NCBI GenBank assembly: GCA_037440345.1
Contig: JBBIUJ010000108.1
Span: 1 to 11,853, forward strand
From: CAINVV01 sp037440345
GTDB taxonomy: Bacteria; Bacteroidota; Bacteroidia; Bacteroidales; Prolixibacteraceae
Direction: 5' to 3'
DNA length: 11,853 bases
Part shown: positions 1 to 5,619 of the stretch, piece by piece
How positions within the stretch are numbered: the stretch's first letter is position 1
Layout: each line of letters starts with the position of its first letter
Made by a program: the position numbers and the translations under genes
The notes under the pieces: generated by a model
The model's database searches: none
Told to the model about the DNA's origin: nothing
Seen by the model: the letters and a program-made list of their open reading frames with translations, nothing else

Positions 1-346
1 CCAGAAGATCTATCTTTTTATTGAGTTCCTTGAGCTGACCAAGCATTTCCATCATGACCGGATTTGATTTCGAAAGGTTTCTTTGTTCTTCTTCCCGAAT
101 TCCAAGTTTCGAATCAAAATAGCCTAGTACCAATGAAAGAAGAATGAATAAGAGAAAGGCAATCGGTATTGAAATGATGGCATATTTGAATATAAATTCT
201 CCCCAGGGTTTCTCCTTATAGGATTGAAGAAAGACAATACCAATCAGGAAGAATTGAATGTATCCAATGTACATTCTTGACCTGTCAAAATAGACTTTCC
301 ACCTGATAAAGGTTCGTTTGTTAAGGTCCGGCTGATGAATTTTCAT
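1..346 (-). CDS. Small two-helix membrane protein, 3' end beyond the window
   Basis: An open frame reads leftward from an ATG at 344-346 to the window edge with no stop, giving the first 115 residues. The protein starts with a short basic cytosolic stretch. Two hydrophobic segments follow, at about residues 26-42 and 55-77, separated by a short charged loop. After them comes a soluble, charged tail (residues 78-115) that looks able to form a coiled coil, with heptad-like Leu and Met positions near MLGQLKELNKKIDLL. I do not recognise the family, and no catalytic motif is visible. It probably sits in the inner membrane with the coil in the cytoplasm. No clear Shine-Dalgarno precedes the start, which is normal in Bacteroidota. 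That this is a real gene is supported by the unbroken frame and the coherent membrane topology; its function is unknown. Confidence 0.7.
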   Translation of the reverse strand, partial: MKIHQPDLNKRTFIRWKVYFDRSRMYIGYIQFFLIGIVFLQSYKEKPWGEFIFKYAIISIPIAFLLFILLSLVLGYFDSKLGIREEEQRNLSKSNPVMMEMLGQLKELNKKIDLL

Positions 347-423
347 AGAGATAGTTTAATGGTGAAAGATTAGTGCTATAAAGTATTTTTTTATGGTAAC
401 ATTCCTAAGAAGGTGGCCAGATC

Positions 424-452
424 TTCTGGCGCGGATTTGTAATCTGTGTCCT
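424..452 (+). repeat. REP-like element, copy A
   Basis: About 29 bases starting CTTCTGGCGCGGATTTG closely match, in inverted orientation, a second copy at 579-608. Roughly 24 of 30 positions agree, including the block CTGGCGCGGA and a following AATCnGTG core. Just in front, 416-430 is a small palindrome (GCCAGA-TCT-TCTGGC), so the unit begins in a hairpin. Short units of the GGCGCGGAT...ATCCGTGCC type are, from general knowledge, dispersed in Bacteroidota genomes. The match to copy B is seen directly; the REP identity is inference. Confidence 0.5.
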
Positions 453-578
453 ATGTGTTTTATTACCAACCGGTTAATTCCATATAAAATATGTACAATA
501 TCCCTTTCTCTCCTTAATTACCGATAGTGCTAATGTAAACATAATCTTTGGCAAGAAAAAGCACTCCTTCTTCAGTTG

Positions 579-608
579 TATGGGCACGGATTGCAACTCC
601 GCGCCAGC
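579..608 (-). repeat. REP-like element, copy B (inverted)
   Basis: Read on the minus strand this segment gives CTGGCGCGGAGTTGCAATCC and then GTGCCCATAC, nearly repeating copy A at 424-452 but facing it. The paired, inverted arrangement about 130 bases apart resembles the bipartite organisation of REP/BIME elements mobilised by REP-associated transposases. No transposase gene lies nearby. Confidence 0.5.
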
Positions 609-643
609 GTGGGGCTGTACAACCGGTGGCGGAGAGGAGAGGA

Positions 644-663
644 AGACGTCCGGCTGGACGTCT
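644..663 (+). repeat. Perfect 8-bp hairpin with a 4-base loop
   Basis: AGACGTCC and GGACGTCT are exact reverse complements around a GGCT loop. The hairpin sits between REP-like copy B and the terminator. It is not followed by a T run, so it is not itself a terminator; it is more likely part of a repeat element or of the proposed structured RNA. Confidence 0.6.
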
Positions 664-730
664 CTATAAGGGCAAATGCTGTAGAGGCACTCGGCTGAGC
701 GACTTTTATATGATATGATGATTTCTGTAC

Positions 731-753
731 AGCCGCCCGGCCGGGCGGCTTTT
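731..753 (+). terminator. Strong intrinsic terminator with no gene upstream
   Basis: AGCCGCCCGGCCGGGCGGCT (731-750) is a perfect 20-base palindrome, almost all G/C, running directly into TTTT on the plus strand (750-753). The minus-strand side has no T run, so the signal works for rightward transcription. No plus-strand gene precedes it in the window, and the next plus-strand gene starts 170 bases downstream. It may end an unannotated small RNA or act as an attenuator, or it may be a repeat that only resembles a terminator. Confidence 0.65.
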
Positions 754-922
754 AAGACAGTAGATTAATAATTTTCTGATATCCGGCAACTGCAGCATTT
801 CAGCCAATAGATATGATCATCACCTCTGTGGTCATATTACCAATCCCAAAAACGAAACATCTTGAAATGACAATTGAAATGAGTAATTTCATGCGTTAAT
901 AATTCGTTTTTCAATTAACCAA

Positions 923-1909
923 ATGAACATGAGAAACCCAACAATTTCGAGACGTAAATTTTTAGGTACAACGGCCACCGCTGCCGCTGTTTCGATGGTA
1001 CCCTTCAACTGGTCGCTCGCAAGTGGCGTCAAAAAGCCCAATTCCAAAGTGAACGGCGTACAATTGGGCCTCACCACCTATTCGTACCGCTCCATCCCGC
1101 ATAGCCTGGAGGAGGTGCTGGCGTATGTGCTGAAGGCTGGTGTCAATGCATTGGAGATGAGAAGTGTCCTGGAGGAGGGACTAGGTATTCCTGCCATTCC
1201 GGCCCGTGCTCCGCGTGGCGCAGAATTGTCCGACAAGGAAAAGGCCGAACGCGCCAAAGCGGCCGATGCGGCCAGGGAAGAACAACGCAAATGGCGTTTG
1301 TCGCTGCCCATGCAAAAGTATGCCGATATTCGCAAGATGTACAACGATGCCGGTGTCGGTATCCATATCGCCAAGTTCGTACCTTCAAGCTGGTCGGACG
1401 AGGAGATTGACTATGCCTACAATGCAGCCAATGCCCTGGGGGCCTATGGGATCACGGACGAAGCAAGTGTGGCGGCATGCAAAAGGTTGGGAAAATTTGC
1501 CGAGAAGCACAACAGCCTGGCCATCTATCACACCCACGGACAATTTGGGGAACCGGGTTTTGACATTGACAGCTTACTTGCCTATTCACCGGCCAACAGG
1601 CTCAACCTCGATGTGGGGCACTATTTCGGCGCCACGGGCAAACATCCCAACGATGTAATTATCAAGTACCACGACCGGATCCCGATGATTCACGTAAAGG
1701 ATAAGACCGGGCCAAACCATGCGACGCCAAATGCCAACAAGCCGTTTGGACAGGGCGAGACGCCCATTGCCGATGTCCTGAACCTTCTTAAAAAGGAGAA
1801 ATGGCCGATCGATGTTTTTGTGGAGTTGGAATACAATATTCCGGCTGATTCGGATCCTGTAAAAGAGGTGGTTAAATGCATCGATTACATGAGGAATATT
1901 TTGGAATAG
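923..1909 (+). CDS. Tat-exported sugar phosphate isomerase/epimerase-like TIM-barrel protein
   Basis: The 328-residue product belongs to the xylose isomerase-like TIM-barrel family (AP endonuclease 2 fold, PF01261), whose members isomerise or epimerise sugars using a divalent metal. The N terminus carries a twin-arginine signal, SRRKFLG at residues 9-15, then an Ala-rich hydrophobic stretch to about residue 34, so it is probably exported folded to the periplasm. Candidate metal or active-site positions are E78, H203/H205 (YHTHG), D230 and H233 (LDVGHY), H257 (IHVKD) and E301 (VELEY). A charged insert (residues 95-124) separates early barrel strands. The first ATG at 923 is kept; a second at 929 would also leave the Tat motif intact. 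The gene stands alone on its strand. Secreted members are common in Bacteroidota carbohydrate metabolism, but the substrate cannot be told. Confidence 0.88.
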   Translation: MNMRNPTISRRKFLGTTATAAAVSMVPFNWSLASGVKKPNSKVNGVQLGLTTYSYRSIPHSLEEVLAYVLKAGVNALEMRSVLEEGLGIPAIPARAPRGAELSDKEKAERAKAADAAREEQRKWRLSLPMQKYADIRKMYNDAGVGIHIAKFVPSSWSDEEIDYAYNAANALGAYGITDEASVAACKRLGKFAEKHNSLAIYHTHGQFGEPGFDIDSLLAYSPANRLNLDVGHYFGATGKHPNDVIIKYHDRIPMIHVKDKTGPNHATPNANKPFGQGETPIADVLNLLKKEKWPIDVFVELEYNIPADSDPVKEVVKCIDYMRNILE

Positions 1910-1948
1910 TCAGAGAGAGCAGCTCTGAGTATTTGAAGTAAATGGCCT

Positions 1949-2034
1949 TACCACAAAGGTCACAAAGTACCACACGAAGGAACACAAAGGAACTTGGTGA
2001 GCCTTTGTGCTACCCTTTGTGCCCTTTGTGGTGA
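1949..2034. repeat. Long imperfect inverted repeat between convergent genes
   Basis: TACCACAAAGGTCACAAAG (from 1949) pairs with CTTTGTGCCCTTTGTGGT (to about 2032) with only a couple of mismatches. An inner arm, ACACAAAGGAAC (1982-1993), partly pairs with GCCTTTGTGC (2001-2010). The whole can fold into one long hairpin on either strand. It lies exactly between the stop of the plus-strand isomerase-like gene (1909) and the stop of the minus-strand DUF3788 gene (2043), so it could end transcription from both sides. CTTTGTG-type dispersed repeats are familiar between bacterial genes; the terminator role is inferred. Confidence 0.55.
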
Positions 2035-2042
2035 GATATGAA

Positions 2043-2465
2043 TTATTTGATCTTTATTCTCAGCTCCATCAGCTCGATCACATTTTCTACATCGGCCAGG
2101 TTATTGACAACAATCCCGATGCCGCTGCCGATTTTGGTCTTTTTGGCATTTCTGTACTCGTCTTTGAGATGCTCCGGGAGGTCGCTCGACAAGATAATTG
2201 GTTCTGCTTTTGCCCCAAACCAGAAGCCCACTCGGAAGGTGTTCTCCAAAACGCCAATCCAGCAAATGGTTTTGGTTTTTTTGAGGTACCTGAAGAGCCA
2301 GCATTTGCCGTCGTTGTAAAATCTCCACACTTCGGAGATATCGGTGTGATGCTGATAAAGATGTTCGGAGATCATGAGCCATAGCTTCTGTTTCTCCCCT
2401 AATCGCTCAAACAAAGATTCGGTGGTTGGGATAACATTCGGATCGGTCAGTACAATCGGTTCCAT
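2043..2465 (-). CDS. DUF3788 family protein
   Basis: The 140-residue protein has the hallmarks of DUF3788 (PF12663). These are a central WRFYNDGKCWLFRYLKKTKT stretch (about residues 47-66), then CWIGVLENTFRVGFWFG (69-85) and a C-terminal charged half. Its length is typical of the family. No signal peptide or membrane segment is visible, so it is probably cytosolic. The biochemical role of DUF3788 is unknown. It sits 12 bases downstream of a methyltransferase gene on the same strand, and the two are probably co-transcribed. Its start ATG (2463-2465) has no Shine-Dalgarno, consistent with translation coupled to the upstream gene. The family call rests on recalled motif pattern. Confidence 0.8.
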   Translation of the reverse strand: MEPIVLTDPNVIPTTESLFERLGEKQKLWLMISEHLYQHHTDISEVWRFYNDGKCWLFRYLKKTKTICWIGVLENTFRVGFWFGAKAEPIILSSDLPEHLKDEYRNAKKTKIGSGIGIVVNNLADVENVIELMELRIKIK

Positions 2466-2477
2466 GGTTGAGTGATA

Positions 2478-3101
2478 TTATGGTTTTCTGCAAATCACGA
2501 GTATCAATGTCAAAGGATCCTGTCCGGTCATGAATTTGATTGGTTCCTGCACTTCTTTGCATTCAACCACGCCAAAATCGGAAAACTCCTTCAGGGCGGT
2601 GTCGGTATCGTAAAAATAAGCAGTTATTCCTTTCATAATCCTGAACCGGTCCTTGCTGAGAAGCTTTCCGGTTCCATAGTAGGGCATCTTTTTTGAGGCC
2701 ATCGTAAAGACCATTAATCCCTCGCTTTTTAACTGGTTGTAACATGCCTGGATCAATCTTCTCCGTTGGGGCTTGTTCAGCAAATGAATCAGGGCGTAAC
2801 AAAAGACGCCGCCAAATTTCTGGTCGTCGAATGGCATGGAGCTCACGGACCCGTGGTGCATGGTGCAATTTATCCCATTGGATTTAGCCAGTTCAATCGC
2901 TGATTTGGAGATCTCAATACCGGTCACTTTAAACCCGGCGTCACAGAATAGTTTTGCATTTCGGCCATATCCGCATCCGGGAATCAGGATATTGGTTATC
3001 CGGTTGGTTATGAACAGATCAAGCGCAAGCTCAGCGGAATCTGAGGGTTCAAATTTCCACATGACTCCTTCTTCACTGTATTTTGATTCCCAGTATTCCA
3101 T
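2478..3101 (-). CDS. Class I SAM-dependent methyltransferase
   Basis: This 207-residue protein has a Rossmann-like methyltransferase core. The glycine-rich motif I is NILIPGCGYGRNAKLF (residues 37-52). An acidic residue binding the SAM ribose is E63 in VTGIEIS. The motif II region is SSMPFDDQKFGGVFCYALIH (87-106). The opening YWESKYSEEG...W (3-15) resembles TehB/thiopurine-methyltransferase-like enzymes that act on small molecules or metalloid ions, but the substrate is not determinable. The ATG at 3099-3101 is supported by an AGGA-like ribosome site about 8 bases upstream, unusual in this window. It is the first gene of a two-gene unit with the DUF3788 gene, and is separated from the next upstream methyltransferase gene by a hairpin at 3182-3218. 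The two methyltransferases are not close duplicates. Confidence 0.87.
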   Translation of the reverse strand: MEYWESKYSEEGVMWKFEPSDSAELALDLFITNRITNILIPGCGYGRNAKLFCDAGFKVTGIEISKSAIELAKSNGINCTMHHGSVSSMPFDDQKFGGVFCYALIHLLNKPQRRRLIQACYNQLKSEGLMVFTMASKKMPYYGTGKLLSKDRFRIMKGITAYFYDTDTALKEFSDFGVVECKEVQEPIKFMTGQDPLTLILVICRKP

Positions 3102-3137
3102 TATATATTTCCTATAATTCTATATTACACTACTTGT

Positions 3138-3151
3138 CCCGATACTTCGGG
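3138..3151. repeat. Short hairpin CCCGA-TACT-TCGGG
   Basis: A five-base perfect stem around a four-base loop lies in the leader region between the gene starting at 3101 and the hairpin at 3182-3218. It is GC-rich in AT-rich surroundings. It has no T run on either side, so a terminator is unlikely, and its role is unknown. Confidence 0.35.
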
Positions 3152-3181
3152 AGAGTTACAAAGAGGGGAAAACTAATAGAT

Positions 3182-3218
3182 TGTATAAAATTTATCTCCT
3201 ACAGAGAAATTTTATACA
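3182..3218 (-). terminator. 12-bp perfect stem just after a methyltransferase stop
   Basis: TGTATAAAATTT (3182-3193) is the exact reverse complement of AAATTTTATACA (3207-3218), with a 13-base loop. On the minus strand the hairpin begins 4 bases after the stop of the methyltransferase gene (3223). A T-rich stretch follows, but not directly. Its position fits a terminator separating that gene from the next unit starting at 3101. The stem is AT-rich, so it would be weaker than a classical terminator; a small palindromic repeat is the alternative. Confidence 0.5.
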
Positions 3219-3222
3219 GTCT

Positions 3223-3840
3223 CTATATTTTGACTAATTTTATTAATCTAAAATTTCCTTTCCAGTCGGCCGGTTCATCCGATAGGATTGTCAAACCGCT
3301 ATGGGCGATGAGGGTTTCGGCATTGCGCGACAGATTAGTAACCAGGAAATTGGAGAAGAAGTTGACGAAACTACGACGGAGTGAAACTTTCCTCCCTTTG
3401 GGGACAAATTTGTCATAAATCACCACGGTTCCACCCGATTTCAGTACCCTGGATGCCTCACTGATACAGGCCATCGGGTCGGGAATGACGGCCAGGATCA
3501 GGTGAAGGATAATCTTGTCGAATGTCCGGTCTTCAAAGGTCAGTGCCTGACCATCCATCACCCTCGCATGCACATTTCGTTTTAATTGGAGGTTCCTTTT
3601 CCTGATCCGGTCCACCATGGAGGGGGTCAGGTCGGTGGCGGTTATTTCGCAATCATCCGGTAGAAATTCGAGATCCAGTCCGGTACCTGCCCCAACGATC
3701 AGCACTTTGTCCCCGGGTTTTACCTGCAGCGATTCGATCGAACGTTTTCTGGATTGTTCGAAAAGCCGGGCTACCGAATCATAAACCGGCGTGTAAAGGG
3801 TGTAGCGGATCCTGTTCCAGGCGTTGGTATTAACCTTCAT
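3223..3840 (-). CDS. UbiE/PmtA-like SAM-dependent methyltransferase
   Basis: This 205-residue class I methyltransferase has motif I KVLIVGAGTGLDLEFL (residues 45-60), acidic D70 in ITATDLTPSMV, and VMDGQALTFEDRTFDKII (94-111) covering motif II. A post-motif helix ISEASRVLKSGGTVVIYDKF follows at 126-145. The N terminus (NRIRYTLYTPVYDSVARLFEQSRKRSI) resembles PmtA-type phosphatidylethanolamine N-methyltransferases and UbiE relatives. Activity on a lipid or quinone is therefore possible but unproven. A basic and aromatic C-terminal part (RRSFVNFFSNFLV, 155-167) could touch the membrane. The gene appears to be a single transcription unit: 179 bases of repeat-bearing spacer separate it from the upstream acetyltransferase gene, and a hairpin follows its stop. 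Confidence 0.85.
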   Translation of the reverse strand: MKVNTNAWNRIRYTLYTPVYDSVARLFEQSRKRSIESLQVKPGDKVLIVGAGTGLDLEFLPDDCEITATDLTPSMVDRIRKRNLQLKRNVHARVMDGQALTFEDRTFDKIILHLILAVIPDPMACISEASRVLKSGGTVVIYDKFVPKGRKVSLRRSFVNFFSNFLVTNLSRNAETLIAHSGLTILSDEPADWKGNFRLIKLVKI

Positions 3841-3990
3841 GGCGTACTTAAAGATCGTAAATTTAAATATTCCCTGGTGAAACCGGATGTCTTTGAGACC
3901 TGGCGGCTATTTTTTCTGACACGAAGCCATTAATAGACCAAGGTTTCACTTAGATCTTTGTAAATGGATTTGGTTTTTTATCAATTTGTG

Positions 3991-4030
3991 TAATCTGCGT
4001 AATCTGTGGTTATTTGTGGTTATTTGTGGT
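3991..4030. repeat. Ten-base periodic tandem repeat overlapping a gene end
   Basis: Successive 10-base blocks read TAATCTGCGT, AATCTGTGGT, TATTTGTGGT and TATTTGTGGT; the last two are identical. The array runs over the stop codon (4020-4022) and last codons of the minus-strand acetyltransferase. AATCTG(C/T)GTAATCTGTGG-type sequences are known as dispersed intergenic repeats in bacteria. Here one supplies the gene's stop codon. Confidence 0.6.
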
Positions 4031-4553
4031 CAGGGCCGGGATTTAGTTTGGCATATCTGAATTCGTTATGGATCAGTCCGTTTTTTATCACCGACTTTTC
4101 GAAGACCCCTTCCAGTTTGAATCCTGATTTCTCAAGTACCCTTTGCGAGGCGGAATTAAATTCAAAAACCCCTGAATAGATCCTGACGAGTCCCAGCTGG
4201 TTAAACCCGTATGATGTAATCAATTCAACCGCCCTGGTGGCAATGCCCAATCCCCAGTAGGGCTCGCCGATCCAATAGCCCAATTCAGCGCTCAGCCGGT
4301 AAACATCGGTCTGCTTCACCAGTCCGATGCAACCGGCCAATTCTCCTTTGTATTCTATGGCATAGGTAGTTGTCGGCACCTCCTGCTGACAGAGGCGGAT
4401 AAATTCAAGGGCATTTTGTTCGGAATAGGGAGAGGGCAAGAGGTCACGAACATTGTCCCATATTTTCTTGTTGTTGCAGAGTTCGGCAAGCCGGACTTGA
4501 TCCAGGTCACTGAAATCCCTTAAACGGATGTAGCCGTCTGTAAGCTCTGCCAT
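4020..4553 (-). CDS. RimJ/RimL-type GNAT acetyltransferase
   Basis: The 177-residue protein is a GCN5-related N-acetyltransferase of the RimJ/RimL (Acetyltransf_3) type, which moves acetyl from acetyl-CoA to an amine, classically a ribosomal-protein N terminus or a small molecule. Key segments are YIRLRDFSDLDQVRLAEL (residues 8-25), ELGYWIGEPYWGLGIATRAV (90-109) with the acetyl-CoA loop WGLGIA, and the motif B region IYSGVFEFNSASQRVLEKSGF (125-145), where N133 and the KSGF turn are typical. Length and order are normal. The last residues (PGPDHK) and the stop fall within a tandem repeat, so the C terminus may have been altered by repeat insertion. It starts 25 bases after the stop of the lipoprotein gene and is probably in its transcript. 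The substrate is unknown. Confidence 0.88.
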   Translation of the reverse strand: MAELTDGYIRLRDFSDLDQVRLAELCNNKKIWDNVRDLLPSPYSEQNALEFIRLCQQEVPTTTYAIEYKGELAGCIGLVKQTDVYRLSAELGYWIGEPYWGLGIATRAVELITSYGFNQLGLVRIYSGVFEFNSASQRVLEKSGFKLEGVFEKSVIKNGLIHNEFRYAKLNPGPDHK

Positions 4554-4578
4554 TGGATGTATCTTCCGGGTATAGCAA

Positions 4579-5367
4579 TTACCTTTGCCTGCCTTCCCTT
4601 TCTCGTTTTACCTCTTTGTTTTCCCTGATTTTTACATCATCAGCCCGTCTCATGTTTCTCTGTACCCTAACCGGTCGTCCGACCTCCTTGCCATAGTACT
4701 TCATGGGTTGTGCGGGTTGTGTAGGCTCGACCCTTCTTTCAGGGAAGTTACGTCTGACCTCATTTTGCTCCCTGTTTTCGAAGAAGTTGTGCTCTTCCCT
4801 CCGTTCCTCCCTCCGCTCCTCGTTTCTCCTTTCGAACGAGCGGTTTTCCCAGTCCGAGCGACGGTTGTAGACCACATCGCGCTCGTTTTCGTTGAATCCC
4901 CGTAATGGATGTTCATGATCGAAGTAGCGGTCACGGTAGACGGTACGGTAGTAATAGCGTGGGTAATGGGCTACATAATAGTGAAAGTGCCTCCAGGGTT
5001 CAACGACGCGGGCATTCAAAGCGACAATGAAACAATTGTTTAGATCGAACCATCTGTAAACGGGTGGCAACGCCCTGCCAAACATCCATTCACCATCTTC
5101 CATGTAAATGAATTCCCGGTTCATGACATCGTAGTAGCACTCTATATCAGGAAGATAATAATATCGGGCAAGATTTGGATTGCTAAAATAGGGGGCCCAG
5201 GATGGCAAACTGAAATTTATACTTACTTCCGCCCTTTGCGCGATTGTTGGTGTAGTGCAACTCGAAAGGAAGAGAATAAAAATGAGAGCAAGGCCGCTCA
5301 TGTTTAGCGCCCCACGACTGAATATTCTGTGAATATTCACTTCTGCTTGTTTTAATAGAGTTTCCAT
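4579..5367 (-). CDS. Arg/Glu-rich predicted lipoprotein, unknown function
   Basis: The 262-residue protein has a lipoprotein-type signal: hydrophobic GLALIFILF, then lipobox LSSC with Cys37. It is therefore probably anchored in the outer membrane. A second ATG (5299-5301, Met23) would give a signal of standard length with Cys at 15, and may be the true start. The mature part opens with a Tyr/Trp/Pro-rich globular section (about 48-150) containing YYYLPDIECYYDVMNREF and many Tyr residues. It ends with a low-complexity tail (about 165-262) dense in Arg and Glu, with repeated RRNEER/REERREE units. I recognise this as a type common in Bacteroidota but know no functional domain. The tail may form a charged helix or bind an anionic surface. 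It lies just upstream of an acetyltransferase gene. Confidence 0.8.
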   Translation of the reverse strand: METLLKQAEVNIHRIFSRGALNMSGLALIFILFLSSCTTPTIAQRAEVSINFSLPSWAPYFSNPNLARYYYLPDIECYYDVMNREFIYMEDGEWMFGRALPPVYRWFDLNNCFIVALNARVVEPWRHFHYYVAHYPRYYYRTVYRDRYFDHEHPLRGFNENERDVVYNRRSDWENRSFERRNEERREERREEHNFFENREQNEVRRNFPERRVEPTQPAQPMKYYGKEVGRPVRVQRNMRRADDVKIRENKEVKREREGRQR

Positions 5368-5436
5368 TGTTTTTGTTTTAAGTTCACTTTATTTTCCGGT
5401 CCCGGGTTCTCACGGAAAGCCAAGTGTTATTACAAT

Positions 5437-5444
5437 CAAATTTA
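5437..5444 (-). promoter_or_regulatory. Possible -7 promoter element for the lipoprotein gene
   Basis: On the minus strand this reads TAAATTTG, an exact match to the Bacteroidota TAnnTTTG -7 consensus, about 70 bases ahead of the ATG at 5367. A TTG at the usual 17-23 base distance is not present; the nearest lies 28 bases upstream. The call therefore rests on the -7 match and position only. Confidence 0.35.
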
Positions 5445-5619
5445 ACCAATGCAAATGATACTTTTTGTCGGGCAACCGTTAAAAAAGTACAACCCTTTGT
5501 AAGAAAAGTAAAATGCTACCACAAATATCATTGGAGAAAATTTGTAACACAAACACAATCAACGAAATAGATCATTTCAATTGTCAACAGTCTATTTTTC
5601 ACTGTGAACTGCGATTTAT

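Larger units (their letters stand above)
613..753 (+). ncRNA. Possible structured RNA ending in a terminator
   Basis: Several pairing elements are packed here. GGCTGTACA at 613-621 is perfectly complementary to TGTACAGCC at 726-734. Inside is the hairpin AGACGTCC-GGCT-GGACGTCT (644-663). The right end is the terminator palindrome at 731-750 followed by T's. The long-range stem and the terminator stem share bases 731-734, so they cannot both form completely. This would suit a small transcript or a leader, but there is no promoter evidence. The same signals could come from a decayed repeat element. Confidence 0.25.
347..922. other. Gene-free interval with repeats and an orphan terminator
   Basis: No convincing gene lies in these 576 bases. 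The stretch separates the divergent membrane-protein gene (minus) and the sugar isomerase-like gene (plus), so it must carry both promoters. It also contains two inverted copies of a REP-like element (424-452 and 579-608), a strong hairpin (644-663) and a perfect palindromic terminator (731-753). An imperfect inverted repeat (arms ATATGATCA and TGGTCATAT) lies near 811-837, and a short one (TGAAAT/ATTTCA) near 874-890; either could be an operator before the gene at 923. No good TAnnTTTG promoter match was found, only weak TAATTTC-like candidates. Confidence 0.6.

Noticed and set aside
1206..1658. Plus-strand 150-codon open frame inside the sugar isomerase-like gene
   Set aside because: It is in another frame of a well-supported gene, and its translation is rich in Pro, Arg, Met and Cys with no domain pattern.
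2007..2384. Plus-strand 125-codon open frame
   Set aside because: It is antisense to the DUF3788 gene and begins within the inverted repeat; composition is not protein-like.
2478..3840. Tandem duplication of the two methyltransferase genes
   Set aside because: They share only the general class I motifs; sequences around motif I and the termini are unrelated.
4585..4905. Plus-strand 106-codon open frame opposite the lipoprotein tail
   Set aside because: It arises from the reverse complement of the Arg/Glu-rich low-complexity region, not from a separate gene.
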